Part shown: one piece after another, positions 1-11,689 of the stretch
Layout of the letters: each line of letters begins with the position of its first letter
Numbering within the stretch: position 1 is the stretch's first letter
NCBI RefSeq assembly: GCF_040958095.1
Contig: NC_091216.1
Location: 6,087,069 to 6,151,068, forward strand
DNA from: Procambarus clarkii
Lineage: Eukaryota > Arthropoda > Malacostraca > Decapoda > Cambaridae
Direction: 5' to 3'
DNA: 64,000 nucleotides
Translations under genes and position numbers: made by a program
Notes under the pieces: generated by a model
Databases searched by the model: none
What the model was told of the DNA's origin: nothing
What the model saw: only the letters and a program-made list of their open reading frames with translations

Positions 1-133
1 GTATTCTCTTATCCACTGGAGCACCTTACCAGCTACACCTGCCTGTCTCTCCAGCTTATGTACCAGCCTCTTATGGTACTGTGTCAAAGGCTTTCCGACA
101 ATCCAAGAAAATGCAGTCCGCCCTGCCCTCTCT
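1..133 (-). mobile_element. CR1-like LINE fragment, RT domain (cut by window edge)
   Basis: The minus strand translates to a reverse-transcriptase stretch with [15 protein letters not shown] and KLE.QAGV..KVLQWI. It is colinear with the RT of the better-preserved LINE at 9283-9420, which shows [16 protein letters not shown]. Only this part is in the window and no ORF survives, so it is a dead fragment. It is the first of three LINE copies in the same orientation over the first 11 kb. Confidence 0.85.
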
Positions 134-138
134 TTGTG

Positions 139-186
<48 letters not shown>

Positions 187-196
187 TGTGTGTGTA
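134..196. repeat. (GT)n microsatellite
   Basis: About 60 bp of almost pure GT with rare interruptions, between a LINE RT fragment and the 3' tail of the next LINE. It may have grown from the tail repeat of that LINE. The cysteine/valine ORFs across it are artefacts. Confidence 0.95.
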
Positions 197-217
197 CTCA
201 CCTATTTGTACTCATCT

Positions 218-1245
218 TGTTACGAACCAAAATTCCTCGCCCAAGCACGAAGCCGTTAAGTCCACGCCATCTGTGAGTCCGCTCCCGAAAACCCCACACC
301 ATGGACAACGCTGTCTAGTGATGACAGGATATGCCGGCAATAGGCGCTGGATTCCTATCCTAGTCAGCTCGTGAAGTAGCCGCTGCTGACCTCTGGTGAG
401 GTGGTGCTTAGACTTTGAATGCCATCTATGGAGAGAAGAGGGGACGTTTGTGTCTAAGCTAGTAAGTGATGTTTCCTAGTGGTCCCATGTAGTGTCCCAG
501 TACTGATGACGCGTCTGCTTTCACAGAGTCAACCTAGGACGGCTGTGATGAATGGTCAATCAGTCTACCCATGGCAGCCAAGGTCTCTTCACCAGTCTGC
601 TTTGTAGAAGCTGTGAGCCACCCCCGGACGAACTCTGCTGAGTGTGATTGCCTGCCTGAGGAGTGGCAGTAACAGGATTCGCCGTATCCGGGGCTGGCTG
701 GTGGAAGAGACCACCCACTGCAGTACCGACCGAGGAGAGTGACCAGCGAGTCACACGAGGCTCCTGTCTAGGGCTCGCAACCCTATTATTAGTCGTGGAG
801 TGGCCTTACAGCGAGGCTGACTAGTACCTGCCAGCTGCAGGCTGGACTGTGGTTGTAAGCCATCACGACGAGGCACCCAGTGGGATTGTAATTTGGCTGA
901 CCTGTGGCCAGGGTTGATTCATCGTGGGTTCTGGGCCACGGAAGAGGAAACCAGGAAAGGCTACCCACAGTGAGCGTCGCCAAGTGATCAGTGTCTTCAG
1001 AAGAAGACGAAGATGTATATACTGTGTAGTAATAATTCCCTTTTGTGACTTTAATTTACATATGGTGGTGGGAAAGGAATATATATATAAATTAGTATAC
1101 TTGTGTATTTAATGTACCTCCCTTTTTTATTTTACTTGCGTCACGGAGCTCATCCCTTGAAAGCCTCTACTAACTTGGGGCCGGATACCCAAAAAACTAA
1201 TACCATCAGAAAAGAACCCGGTTGCGTCCCAGTAGGGCCGTAACA
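218..1245. mobile_element. Solo LTR (1028 bp), probably Ty3/Gypsy-type
   Basis: The segment begins TGTTACG and ends CGTAACA. It is flanked by CATCT (213-217) and CACCT (1246-1250), a 5-bp TSD with one difference. The flanks join into a continuous LINE tail. It matches the reverse complement of 22930-23945 along its length, including shared blocks such as GCTGCTGACCTCTGGTGAGG. No internal region or second LTR is adjacent, so it is a solo LTR. The family is inferred from termini and size only. Confidence 0.85.
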
Positions 1246-1552
1246 CACCTATTATTATCTGCAGGATCGAGCACTAACTCTTGGATCCCGCCTTTACCAT
1301 CGGATGTTTACAGCAATGACTCCGGTCTTATTTCCTTATCATACCAAGTTTTAAAATTATGAATAGTATATGCTTCCACAACCTCTTCCTTAAGCACATT
1401 CCATTTTTTCCACTACTCGCACGATAAAAGAAAACTTCCTAACATCTCTGTGACTCATCTGAGTTTCCAGCTTCCACCCATGTCCACTCGTTCTGTTACT
1501 ATTCCGTGTGAACATTTCGTCTCTGTCTACTCTGTCAATCCCAAAGAGTATT

Positions 1553-1931
1553 TTATATGTTCCTATAATGTCCCCCCTCTCCCTTCTTTTTTTCTAATGT
1601 TGCAAGGCACAGGTCCTTCAGGCGCTTCTCATACCCCACCCCTCGTAACTCTGTGACGAGTCTCGTTGCAAACCTCTGAACCTTTTCCAGATTCCTTATA
1701 TGCTTCTTCAGTTGGGGACTCCATGATGAGGCGGCATACTCTAAGACTGGCTTCACATAGGCAGTGTAAAGCACCCTAAATGCCTCCTTACTTAGGTTTC
1801 TGAATGAAGTTCTAACTTTTGCCAGTGTAGAGTATGCTGCTATCGTTATCCAATTTATATGTTCTTCAGGAGATAGATTAGGTTTTACATCCACGGCCAG
1901 GTCTCTTTCTCGCATTGTCACAGGTAGGCAG
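1553..1931 (-). pseudogene. LINE ORF2 C-terminal fragment
   Basis: An open stretch of 122 codons reads RERDLAVDVKPNLSPEEHI, then VLYTAYVKPVLEYAASSWSP and KVQRFATRLVTELRG. This is the conserved region after the RT palm in CR1/Jockey-type LINEs. The LINE at 8330-8992 has the same motifs (LGVDITPNLSPEAHI, YVRPILEYAAPAWSP). The BEL/Pao insertion at 1932 cuts off the upstream part. It belongs to the LINE spanning 197-8216 and is not functional. Confidence 0.85.
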
Positions 1932-3073
1932 TGTGGAAAAATCCTAGCAGTTTTAATTCTTTTTCTTTTATTAATTATTACATATTTTACTTTAATTTTT
2001 AATTGACTTTAATATTATATTAATTTTATTTGATTATTTTAGTAGTAAGTTAGTAAGTAAGTGGACTGTATGTTCTGATTCAGCTGCTTGACCTTCTCAC
2101 ACAATGGGAGGGACAATTTGTAGCTTAGACCACTTTGAGGTGGCTCCTTCATAAACCACAAATTGTTTCCTAGTCTTTGATATATGAATTATTAATCATA
2201 CCACATATGATGGTCTAATCTACTATCATATCAGCAAATTAAATAATAACTACCAATGTCTACAGTATTAAACAAAAGGACCTTAGCTGTTCCTGTTGAT
2301 GAGGCCTGCTAAGGCTGTGTAATTGTAGCATCAACTGAGGGTGTGGCCCTGTGCCTCTGAGTGCCACATAATGGCAGCTATCTGGAGGCCTACAAAGCTA
2401 GATGTACAGCTTGTGGTAGCAATTTCTATAATTATGTTGGGAGCCAGCTTCCTGCTTCACTAACTTCCTCACAATTACCTGTTTGGGATGTAAGGAATTT
2501 ATAATGGTTCCCTAAACATATAAATACAGGTATGGCATGGAATAAGAGGAGCTGTGTAATGTAGAGTACGTACGTGTTAGGGATTTTCATCCCCCAGTAT
2601 AACCGCCTACCTATTTATGTTATATAAAATGGCCAGAATATATACAAAATACTTGGTAAGACGGATACTGGTGTTGCTGTGGTTGTTGAGAGGCTGTTGT
2701 GCTGGTTGCTCGCTTGTTGACACGTAGTCTGGGTGTCTAGCGAGTTATACCAGCTCATATGGAGGGAGCCATCTCAACAGTGTGTCCTTTGTTATGATTC
2801 TGGAGTCTACGTGACGACGCTCCAGGGGAGACGTCCCAGAATATATGGTGGTTCTCTTTATGTTTAAGGAATAGAGAGTAAAGCTATATTCCTGGTGTTG
2901 GAAATTATTTTCAGTCCTAGTGAACACTTTTTTATTAAGTATAAACAATAGACTGTTGTTTAAAAGAAATTAGAGTAATATAAATACGTGGCATCGATGA
3001 CGTCACGGAATCACTCGTTCTCTTTTTCTTTATGGGGGTAACTCCGGTTATTATGTGTGTCGGATTTCCGACA
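1932..3073 (-). repeat. BEL/Pao element, 3' LTR
   Basis: About 1.14 kb with TG...CA ends. On the minus strand it begins with the palindromic TGTCGGAAATCCGACA, which resembles the start of the LTRs at 54275-56487 (TGTCGGAAAATCCGACA). The part 2584-3073 is repeated directly at 6239-7433. Confidence 0.8.
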
Positions 3074-6000
3074 TAATTCGGAAATTCCACCAACTTATCA
3101 CCCCTGATAGATGTTTGAAACGTTGAACCAAATCACTCTCTTGGACATATGAAGGATCCTCTGGTTCCTCGCACGTAAGGGACACAAGGGTGCCGAGAGG
3201 TCTCCCATACATCAGCTGAACTGGACTTAATGGTTCACGCTGCAAAACATCATCAGAGAGGTAGGTAAGTGGTCGGTTATTAACTCATGCTTCTATCTCT
3301 ATGGCTACGGTTTGGAGCTCCTGTAGGTGAATCTTTTGGCGGTGTAGGGTTTTCCGTAGAGAACGTTTCACCGTACCAATCATGCGTTCATAGAAGCCTC
3401 CGTGCCAATGGTGCTCTGGGAGGTATGCATTTCCAGTGGCACTGCCGTTGATTTAGGGCCATGCACAACTTAGGGTGTCCAGATTTTCCTCAGACAACCT
3501 TCTCCTGCCACTAAGTTGGACCCATTGTCTGAGATCATTACCTTAGGACAGGATCTACGTGAAGCAAACCTGCGGATAAGCCTGTAAGAATGCCTCGGCA
3601 CTCATATCGGGAGTCACTTCTAGATGGACTGCCCTTGTTGTGGCACAAGTGAAAAGAAAGATATATGCCTTTACTGGTTTTTTGTCCTTGGTGCCTGTTA
3701 GTGTTAGTGCTCCTGTGAAATCTACTCCTGCAGTCTCAAAGGGACGAATATGTACAACTCGTTCCTTTGGAAGAGGAGGAGGGCCTGGATATGGACACAC
3801 TCTTTCATCGTATCTCTGGCAAATAACACAGGATTTAATAATGGATTTTACTGTCTGCCTACCTTGGGGTAGCCAGTACTGTTGTCTTAAGTCTGTGAAA
3901 GTATCTAATACCCCACCATGCAGAGTGTTGTATTTGTGTATGTGTAACACAATTAGTTTGCTTACTATGTGGTGACGCAGAAGCAATAATGGATTTTCTG
4001 CTTCCAGATCTATGTCCGCATGCTGTAAGCAGCTTCCGCATCTGATTACGTTATAATTGTTGGTGTCTAACCAGAGACCCAGATCATTTTGTAGCTTCTT
4101 AGGAACATTGTCAAATTCTGTCCTGAATGTGTCTGTCTGATCTCTTTTGAACCAGTACCTTAGGGCAATAGGGAATTTATGCATGATTCCTATTTTCTTT
4201 AGAAAATCAAACACTACTGGAGTGACACCTATTATTTTGTTCAGTTCAGAATACCGATTAGGAACAATTACCAAAATCCGAGGTAGTTCCGGGTTCTCAG
4301 TGGGAACAGTGACATTGGTCACAATGACTTGTGGCTTTTGTTTAGGCCACTGGTCGCTGATTAGCCACTGAGGTCCATTGAACCACATCTCTGCCTTTGT
4401 TAATTGCCATAAAGTCAGGCCTCGGGAGAGAGTCAGCTGGATTCTCTTTGGTGGGTATATATCTCAGTTTATACTCTGCCGACAACTCTCGTATTTCCTT
4501 AACGCGGTTACTCACGTAAGGATTTTTACTATTACTGTTTTTCACCCACTGTAGCACTGCCTCATTATTTGACCATACCACTGTTTCTTGAAAGTGGATG
4601 TGGCTTAAGGCTTTGATCAGATAATGAGCCAATCTTACATCTAGCAGTAAGGCTGTTAATTCCAGTTGTGGCAGTGATCTTTTCTTTAAAGGTGCTACTT
4701 GGGCCTTTGAGGTGTGCAAATTGGTTTGCCCATTTAAGACCATGTGTGCTACTGTGCCATCAGCCTTTCCTGAGGCATCGCAGAATTCATGTAGCTTAAT
4801 TGGTTCTTTTTTCATTTACTGTGTTCCGAGGGAACTTGACAGACTCTAGGATACTTAAATCTTTCACTAGCCCTTGCCATTTTTCTTGCAAGGTAGGTGT
4901 TAGAAGATCATCCCAGCCTATCTTTCATTGCCAACATTCCTCCATTATCAACTTTCCATTAATTAAGATTGGACTTAATAGTCCTAATGGGTCAAAGGGT
5001 TTGCCGACTAGTGAGAGTAATTTTCTCATTGTTAGGTTGGTGGTATTTGGCTCTACCGACTTGACTGTCAACTGAACTGCTGTCATATCCCATTTGACGC
5101 CTAGTACTTTTGTCCTCTCAGGTACCTGGTAGTCGGGAAAATTAACTTCGATCTGTTGATTTAATTTGGCATTGTTGACCCATGACTGGAGAAGCATATT
5201 TGCTCCCATTAATTCTCGATTGGCCTCGTAGTATATGTTCAGCAGCTTACTCTCACTGCTGGTTGTTCCTTGGAAATTGTCCACATACAAGTTATTGCTA
5301 ATTTCTGTTTTATTTGGGCTATTGGACTTCTTCAAGTGTGTATCTAAGGTAGCTTGAAGCAGAAACAGAGAAGACGTGGCACCAAACAAAACAGACGCAA
5401 GCCTGTTAGTGATTAATTCACTGTTTGAATTGTTAGAATCCTTGATCCATAGCAACTTTGTGTAGTTATTGTCTTCTTCTTGGAGACCTACCCTTTGGAA
5501 AGCCTTGCTGATGTCGCCCGTATAAGCGTAAGTCCCAATGCGGAACTTCAACAGCACATCGTATAACCTTTGTGTCAGGCTAGGGCCAGTTTGAAGGCAG
5601 TCATTTAACGAAACACTACCCTGCCTTGCTTTTGCCTTGCAATTAAAGACTATCCGTAGTGGGGTAGTAGCTGAATTTTTCAGTACAGGGTGATGTGACA
5701 GATAGTGTCCTTCCTTTGGGTTATCATTTGTGACAACTTGGATCAATTTTTCATCGAGTTGCTTCTGTATTATTTCATGTATAATTTCAAGTTCTCAGGA
5801 TGTCTTTGTAAGCGCAATACCTGTGATCTTAATTGGTTTTGTGGCATAAAATAGTTGATGGGTAGCTGAGGGTGATTTAGCTTCCTTGGTAACCTGACCC
5901 AGTATTGATTATTTCTGTAGATAACTGAGTCCAGGTATTGTTTGTAAGTCCGGTCATCATCTGGGCTAGGTTGTTTAGGGACAACACCGAGAGTTGCCAG

Positions 6001-6238
6001 GTCCTATAATTTATGTACAGGAGGATCAAGCTCATCTTCGGACATGTCTCTGAATTGTAGTGGAGACTGTTCTCCAAGTCATGTAACCATTACTGGGTTG
6101 GCATGTTGGGGGTCTACAGGTGCGGGTTGCTTCAGTCGTAATACTGGGCCTCTTAGCAAATAGCCACCTGCAGATGGTAACAAGTTCATTCCCTGTTTTT
6201 CTTCCTTTCCTTTGATAAACTTATGGTAGACATCTGAC
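3051..6238 (-). pseudogene. BEL/Pao pol remnants (RT, RNase H, integrase)
   Basis: In minus-strand order the interior holds a pre-RT region (about 6077-5877), then RT (5746-4925) with PLRIVFNCKAKA, a TGDISKAFQ motif and the BEL-typical NLYVDNFQG. RNase H-like sequence follows (4815-4342) with HEFCDASGKADGTVAH. Next come an integrase zinc motif (HKYNTLHGG ... CVICQR) and the core start AGVDFTGALTL (4388-3555). The C-terminal tail (3245-3051) shows SPVQLMYGRPLGTL. This order is that of BEL/Pao Pol. The reading frame is broken; it is a fossil. Confidence 0.88.
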
Positions 6239-7433
6239 TTTTCATCCCCCAGTATAACCGCCTACCTATTTATGTTATATAAAATGGCCAGAATATATTC
6301 AAAATACTTGGTAAGACGGATACTGGTGTTGCTGTGGTTGTTGAGATGCTGTTGTGTTGGTTGCTGGCTTGTTGACACGTAGTCTGGGTGTCTAGCGAGT
6401 TATACCAGCTCATATGGAGGGAGCCATCTCAACAGTGTGTCCTTTGTTATGATTCTGGAGTCTACGTGACGACGCTCCAGGGGAGATGTCCCAGAATATA
6501 TGGTGGTTCTCTTTATGTTTAAGGAATAGAGAGTTGAGCTATATTCCTGGTGTTGGAAATTATATTCAGTCGTAGTGAGCACTTTTTTATTAGTATTGTG
6601 ACGATAATCTCCTTCAAGAGATTGAGCCTGCTCTTCCCTCCAAAAATACGTCACAACAAATATATAAAACTACTATGGAAGAAATGTCCAACAACGACAA
6701 CAACATCTCCAAGGTTTGCCAGAGCGCAAAACGTATGCAGCCAGGGACACCTGCTCAGCCTCAAACCGCCAAACTACCTGTCTTGTTGCCGGCTACTCGC
6801 TGATTGGCCGCCGGTCTGGCTGCAACTGCACTCCACCCCCCCATACTACTTGATGTCTGGGGCCGCCACGACCTCAGTCCTCAGAATATTCAGTGCTTTC
6901 ATACGGTTAACACTTCTTCCTGGTAGACTGAGCTTTGGCTTAAGTGTACTAAGAGAGGTGATAGCTTAAAGCCAATATTCCCGCACCTCTCATTTTATTG
7001 CATATTGCACAGCTTGTTATTGCTCACTTGTCTTAACGTAACTTTTCATTTTGCCATTTTATTATTCTTATTATTTTGATTGATTGATTTTATTATACGA
7101 ATTTGTATGTCCATTTTATTCATGTTTTGTTTATCTAACGTAATTAAAATTGCATTGTTAAAATTTACTTGTGTTTTGTGTGTCTTCTCCTTACCTTACC
7201 ACAGACGAAGTTCCAGATTTTCTATTTTTTTTTAATTCTATGTGACGAGGCCATACCCCTAGCTTTGAACAGCCGAACACCAACGAGTTACCGTCACAGT
7301 ATAAATACTTGACTGTTGTTTAAAAGAAATTAGAGTAATATAAATACGTGGTGTCGATGATATCACGGAATCACCCATTCTCTTTTTCTTTATAGGGGTA
7401 ACTCAGGGTATTATGTGTGTCGGATTTCCGACA
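6239..7433 (-). repeat. BEL/Pao element, 5' LTR part with nested solo LTR
   Basis: Direct-repeat partner of 2584-3073, with the same order of blocks (CCCCCAGTATAACCGCC to GGATTTCCGACA). A 702-bp LTR of another family interrupts it at 6597-7298. Confidence 0.8.
6597..7298. mobile_element. Solo LTR (702 bp), TGTGACG/CGTCACA family
   Basis: It begins TGTGACGATAATCTC, ends CCGTCACA, and is flanked by GTAT on both sides (6593-6596 and 7299-7302), a 4-bp TSD. A second copy with the same ends and size lies at 51284-51980. It sits inside the BEL/Pao LTR and is therefore younger than that insertion. The 4-bp TSD suits Ty3/Gypsy, but there is no internal region to confirm the family. Confidence 0.82.
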
Positions 7434-8200
7434 GGCAGTTCCCCTTCATTCTGTACTGACCCTTTGGTCTCCTATCACCTAGTCCCATTTCCATAACTTT
7501 ACATTTGCTCGTGTTGATCTCCAGTAGCCTCTGGCCATCTCTGCAACCTGTTCAGGTCCTCTTGGAGGATCTTGCAATCCTCATCTGTCACAACTCTTCT
7601 CATCAACTTTGCGTTATCCGTGAACATCGACATGTAGGACTCTACTCCTGTAAACATGTTTTTAACATATATTAGAAATAGTATTGGTCCCAGCACCGAT
7701 CCTTGAGATATTTCACTCGTTACTGTTCACCAGTCCGACTTCTCGCCCCTTACCGTAACTCTTTGGCTCCTTCCTGTTAGGTAGTTCCATACCCATCATA
7801 GGGCTTTTCCTCCCTCCCCTGCCTGCCTCTCAAGTTTGAACAGCGGTCTCATGTGCAGTACTGTATCAAAGGTTTTTGGCAGTCCAGAAATATGCAGTCT
7901 GCACAACCATCTTTATCCTGCCTTGTCCTCGTTATTTTATCATAGAATTCCAAAAGGTTAGTTAGGCAGGATTTCCCTTTCCAGAACCCATCTTGATGTT
8001 TGTTCACAAACCTAACGTTCTCCAGGTGTGCAACCAGTCGTAGCGTAATTATTCTTTCAAGTATTTTACAGGGGATGCTTGTTAGTGATACAGGTCTATA
8101 GTTAAGTGCCTCCTCTCTATCACCTTTCTTGAAAATCGGTACACGACATTTGCCTTCTTCCAGCAACTGGACAATTCTCCCGACATAAGTGACTCATTAA
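7434..8200 (-). pseudogene. LINE RT fragment
   Basis: The minus strand reads in pieces as [49 protein letters not shown] and [17 protein letters not shown]. This corresponds to the RT of the LINE at 9071-10381. The catalytic YADD-type motif is changed to FTDN, and the frame is interrupted by stops and shifts, so it is dead. It continues the LINE whose 3' part lies at 1246-1931, on the other side of the BEL/Pao insertion. Confidence 0.85.
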
Positions 8201-8329
8201 TGATCAAGATCAAAGATCAGTGTGTACTCACCTAATTGTACTCACCTAATTGTGCTTGTGTGGGGTTGAGCTTTGGCTCTTTGATCCCTCCTCTCAACTG
8301 TCAATCAACTGGTGTACAGATTCCTGAGC

Positions 8330-9070
8330 CTACTGGGCTCTATCATATCTACATTTGAAACTGTGTATGGAGTCAGCCTCCACCACATTACTTCCTAGTG
8401 CATTCCATTTATTAACTACTCTGACACTGAAAAAATTCTTTCTAACGTCTCTGTGGCTCATCTGGGTACTAAGTTTCCACCTGTGTCCCCTTGTTCGTGT
8501 CCCACCCGTGCTGAAGAGTTTGTCTTTGTCCACCCTGTCAATTCCCCTGAGAATTTTGTAGGTGGTTATCATGTCTCCCCTTACTCTTCTGTTTTCCAGG
8601 AATGTGAGGTTCAGCTCCTTTAGCCTTTCCTCGTAGCTCAATCCTCTCAGTTCCGGGACGAGCCTGGTGGCATACCGCTGAATCTTCTCTAACTTTGTCT
8701 TGTGTTTAACTAGGTATGGACTCCAGGCTGGAGCTGCATACTCCAGGATTGGTCTTACATAAGTGGTATACAGGGTTCTGAAAGATTCCTTACACAAGTT
8801 TCTGAAGGCAGTTCTTATGTTGGCCAGTCTAGCATATGCCGCTGATGATATTCTTTTGATGTGGGCCTCTGGGGACAGGTTCGGTGTGATATCAACCCCC
8901 AGATCCTTCTCTCTATTTGACTCTTGCAGGATTTCCCCTCCCAGATGATATCTTGTGTTCAGCCTCCTGCTCCCTTCGCCTAATTTCATCACCTTACACT
9001 TTCCCGAGTTGAACTTTAGCAGCCATTTTCTAGACCATTCCTCCAGTTTATCCAGGTCATCCTGTAGTCT
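8330..9070 (-). pseudogene. LINE ORF2, post-RT C-terminal region
   Basis: It is in the same frame as the RT upstream and separated from it only by a TAG at 9071-9073. The frame continues as RLQDDLDKLEEWSRKW and KFNSGKCK, then MMKLGEGSRRLNTRY, REKDLGVDITPNLSPEAHI, YVRPILEYAAPAWSP and KIQRYATRLVPELRG, ending near KCRYDRAQ. This is the conserved thumb and C-terminal region of CR1-like LINEs. Read alone it is a 220-codon open stretch (8992-8330). The single stop makes the copy a pseudogene unless the stop is read through. Confidence 0.85.
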
Positions 9071-10381
9071 CTATCTAACTTCATCCGTCTTGATTCTTCT
9101 CATAATTTTTGCATCATCAGCAGACATCGAGAGGAATGAGTCTATACCCTCTGGAAGATCGTTCACATATATTAGAAACAGGATGGGTCCAAGTACTGAG
9201 CCCTGTGGGACTCCGCTGGTGACATCTCGCCACTCTGATGTCTCCTCCCTCACCGTTACTCGCTGTTTCCTGTTGCTTAAGTACTCCCTTATCCACTGGA
9301 GTACTGTATCTTTTACTCCTGCCTGTTGCTCCAACTTTTTTAACAGCCTTTTATGGGATACTGTGTCAAAGGCTTTTTGGCAATCCAGGAAAATGCAGTC
9401 GGCCCACCCTTCTCTTTCCTGCCTAATTTTCGTTGCCTGGTCATAAAATTCTATTAAACCTGTGAGGCACGATTTACCATCTCTGAACCCATGTTGGTGG
9501 TGCGTTACAAAGTTATTTCCCTCCAGATGCTCTACGAGCCACTTCCTCACGATCTTCTCCAGCACCTTGCATGGTATACAAGTTAAGGAAACTGGCCTGT
9601 AATTCAGTGCCTCTTGCCTGTCACTCTTTTTGTATATTGGGACCACGTTAGCTGTCTTCCAACTTTCTGGTAAGTCTCCTGTTTCCAGTGACCTGTTATA
9701 CACCATAGAGAGTGACACACTTAGTGCTTCTGCACCTTCCTTTAGTATCCATGGTGAGATTCTATCAGGCCCAACAGCCTTTGTCACATCCAGCTCCAGC
9801 AGACACCTTTTGACCTCATCACTGGTGAGGTCAAATTCCTCCAAGGTTGCTTGGTTTGCCGCATCCTCATTTAGTGCAGGGGCTTCTCCTTGTTCTATTG
9901 TGAAGACCTCCTGGAATCTCTTGTTGAGTTCTTCACACACCTCTTTGTCATTCTCTGTGTATCTGTTCTCCCCTTTCCACAGCTTCATCACTTGTTCCTT
10001 CACTGCTGTTTTCCTCCTGATATGGCTGTGGAGCAGCTTTGGTTGGGTCTTGGCTTTACTCGCGATGTCATTTTCAAACTGTCTCTCTGCTTCCCTCCTC
10101 ACTCTGATGTACTCATCTCTGGCCCTCTGGTATCTCTCCCTGCTCTCTGGTGTTCTGTTATTTCTGTAGTTTCTCCATGTTCTTTTACTCAGTTGCTTCG
10201 CTACCTTACATTCCTGGTTGAACCATGGGTTTTTCTGTTGTTTTTCGTTTTTCTCCCTTTGGACGGGGATAAACCTGTCTGCAGCTTCCTGGCACTTTTG
10301 GGTGACAAAATCCTTCATGACCTGCACATTCTTGTCTCTAAGTTCTGTTTTCCATGGTATTCCCCTGAGGAAGTCCCTCAT
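9071..10381 (-). CDS. LINE ORF2, reverse transcriptase domain
   Basis: A 436-codon open stretch encoding the central part of a LINE ORF2. RT motifs in order are [13 protein letters not shown] (about residue 240), [53 protein letters not shown] (motif A, about residue 340) and [20 protein letters not shown] (motif B). Motif C is SMSADDAK, where YADD is expected. The enzyme would copy element RNA onto nicked target DNA. The first in-frame Met (10381) is not the true start: the natural frame continues upstream into the endonuclease with a frameshift near 10.43 kb. A TAG ends it after KTDEVR. This is a recent but disabled copy. Confidence 0.85.
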   Translation of the reverse strand: MRDFLRGIPWKTELRDKNVQVMKDFVTQKCQEAADRFIPVQREKNEKQQKNPWFNQECKVAKQLSKRTWRNYRNNRTPESRERYQRARDEYIRVRREAERQFENDIASKAKTQPKLLHSHIRRKTAVKEQVMKLWKGENRYTENDKEVCEELNKRFQEVFTIEQGEAPALNEDAANQATLEEFDLTSDEVKRCLLELDVTKAVGPDRISPWILKEGAEALSVSLSMVYNRSLETGDLPESWKTANVVPIYKKSDRQEALNYRPVSLTCIPCKVLEKIVRKWLVEHLEGNNFVTHHQHGFRDGKSCLTGLIEFYDQATKIRQEREGWADCIFLDCQKAFDTVSHKRLLKKLEQQAGVKDTVLQWIREYLSNRKQRVTVREETSEWRDVTSGVPQGSVLGPILFLIYVNDLPEGIDSFLSMSADDAKIMRRIKTDEVR

Positions 10382-10385
10382 CTCG

Positions 10386-11231
10386 TCATATTTTCCTCTT
10401 CGGTAATTCAGTCTTTTTCCCCTCCACTCCCATCCTTGGATAGGTTATCCCTACCTCCACCAAGTACTCAAAGGTCAGTACACTGTGGTCACTCATTCCT
10501 ATGGGGGCTTCAACTTTGACTTCCCTTATTTCTGAGTCATTCAGGGTGAATATCAAGTCGAGTCTAGCTGGTTCATCACTGCCTCTCATTCTTGTGGGTT
10601 CCTTGACATGCTGGCTGAGAAAATTCCTTGTTGCCACTTCCAAGAGTTTAGCTCCCCACGTATCTGCACCACCATGTGGGTCCCCATTCTCCCAGTCTAT
10701 CTTTTCATGGTTGAAATCACTCATGATTAAGAGTCTTGAGCCATTCCTGCAGGCAACTGAAGCTGCTCTCTCTTTTATATTAATGGTTGCCATGTTGTTC
10801 CTATCAAACTTCTGTCTAGGTCTTCTGTCATTTAGGGGAGGGTTGTAAATGACTGCCGCTATTATCTTAGGTCCACCCATTGTTATAGTTCCTGTTATGT
10901 AATCTCTGAATCCGTCAAAGCCCGGAATTTCCATCTCATCAAAACTCCAGTCCTTCCTTATCAGCAGGGCCACTCCTCCACCTCCTCTCCCTTCCCTCTC
11001 TTTCCTTACTTTATAGTAGTCCTTTGGAAACACAGCATCTGTTATGACTCCTGACAATTTTGTTTCCGTTAGTTCTATTACATCAGGGTTTTCTTCTTGC
11101 ACCCTTTCTGCCAGTTCACTTGCTTTATTGGTAATCCCATCAGTGTTTGAGTACATTACCTTGAAGCTCACTTTCTTATATCGAATTTCACCCTCACTCC
11201 GTACAAGTGTAGGAGGTTGTTCTATGGTCAT
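10386..11231 (-). CDS. LINE ORF2, AP-type endonuclease domain
   Basis: A 281-codon open stretch with the endonuclease/exonuclease/phosphatase fold signature of CR1/Jockey LINEs. It shows [17 protein letters not shown] (about residue 25), [10 protein letters not shown] (metal-binding Glu region), [33 protein letters not shown] (about residue 168) and the catalytic [11 protein letters not shown] (about residue 245). This domain nicks target DNA to prime reverse transcription. Its last residues after LVEVG fall out of the RT frame, so a frameshift near 10.43 kb separates it from the RT just downstream. The true start may lie further upstream in the proline-rich region before 11231. Confidence 0.83.
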   Translation of the reverse strand: MTIEQPPTLVRSEGEIRYKKVSFKVMYSNTDGITNKASELAERVQEENPDVIELTETKLSGVITDAVFPKDYYKVRKEREGRGGGGVALLIRKDWSFDEMEIPGFDGFRDYITGTITMGGPKIIAAVIYNPPLNDRRPRQKFDRNNMATINIKERAASVACRNGSRLLIMSDFNHEKIDWENGDPHGGADTWGAKLLEVATRNFLSQHVKEPTRMRGSDEPARLDLIFTLNDSEIREVKVEAPIGMSDHSVLTFEYLVEVGITYPRMGVEGKKTELPKRKI

Positions 11232-11250
11232 TGCTACTTGGGTAGGCTCC

Positions 11251-11426
11251 TCCTCCTGTGAGGTAGTTGCCAGGGGTTCAGGGGGGAGGTGGAGTAGGGG
11301 GTGGAGGGCTTAGGTCTTCCTCAGGCCTGCTTGGGGCAGGAAGAAGTCCTGGGGGTGAGAGAGCAGGGATTGCTTCGGGAGAGGGCACGCCCTCCTGCGG
11401 TGTAGTTGACAGGGGTTTGGAGGGAG
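11251..11426. repeat. Imperfect duplication in the LINE 5' region
   Basis: GAGGTAGTTGCCAGGGGTTC (about 11260) recurs as a diverged copy, TGTAGTTGACAGGGGTTTGG (about 11400), about 140 bp apart. Both are set in G-rich sequence. On the minus strand this reads as a proline/serine-rich leader before the endonuclease. It could be the end of ORF1 or a 5' leader; I cannot tell. Confidence 0.5.
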
Positions 11427-11664
<238 letters not shown>

Positions 11665-11689
11665 ACCTCACTCCGTGTGATGTTGTTGA

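Larger units (their letters stand above)
1932..7433 (-). mobile_element. BEL/Pao LTR retroelement, broken
   Basis: The element is bounded by TGTGGAAAAATCC at its left end and GGATTTCCGACA at its right end, and by a perfect 5-bp TSD GGCAG (1927-1931 and 7434-7438). It interrupts a LINE. The minus-strand interior shows BEL/Pao pol parts in order: RT, RNase H, zinc-binding and core integrase, and pol C-terminus. No gag was recognised. The element is clearly broken, with several breaks in pol. Shared LTR parts differ at very roughly 5% of positions by eye, so it is old relative to the element at 25604-32785. A further solo LTR lies inside its right LTR. Confidence 0.88.
197..8216 (-). mobile_element. 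CR1-like LINE copy, split by two insertions
   Basis: One old LINE copy on the minus strand survives in three pieces: the 3' tail (197-217), the 3' region and ORF2 C-terminus (1246-1931) and the RT region (7434 to about 8200). A solo LTR and a BEL/Pao element separate the pieces. Removing them in thought gives a sequence colinear with the LINE at 8217-11403. The tail carries the TACTCACCTA motif seen also at 8221 and 33180. It is 5'-truncated near 8200, next to the tail of the following LINE. Confidence 0.8.
8217..11403 (-). mobile_element. CR1-like LINE, nearly full-length
   Basis: A minus-strand non-LTR retrotransposon with an apurinic-type endonuclease (11231-10386), RT (10381-9071) and post-RT region (9070-8330). 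Its 3' tail contains repeated TACTCACCTAATTGT (8221-8260). The coding part is interrupted by one frameshift between endonuclease and RT and by one in-frame TAG at 9071-9073. The endonuclease plus a CR1/L2-type RT suggests the CR1 superfamily; no search was possible. Confidence 0.85.

Noticed and set aside
3640-3975. 111-codon plus-strand ORF
   Set aside because: Antisense shadow of the BEL/Pao integrase region.
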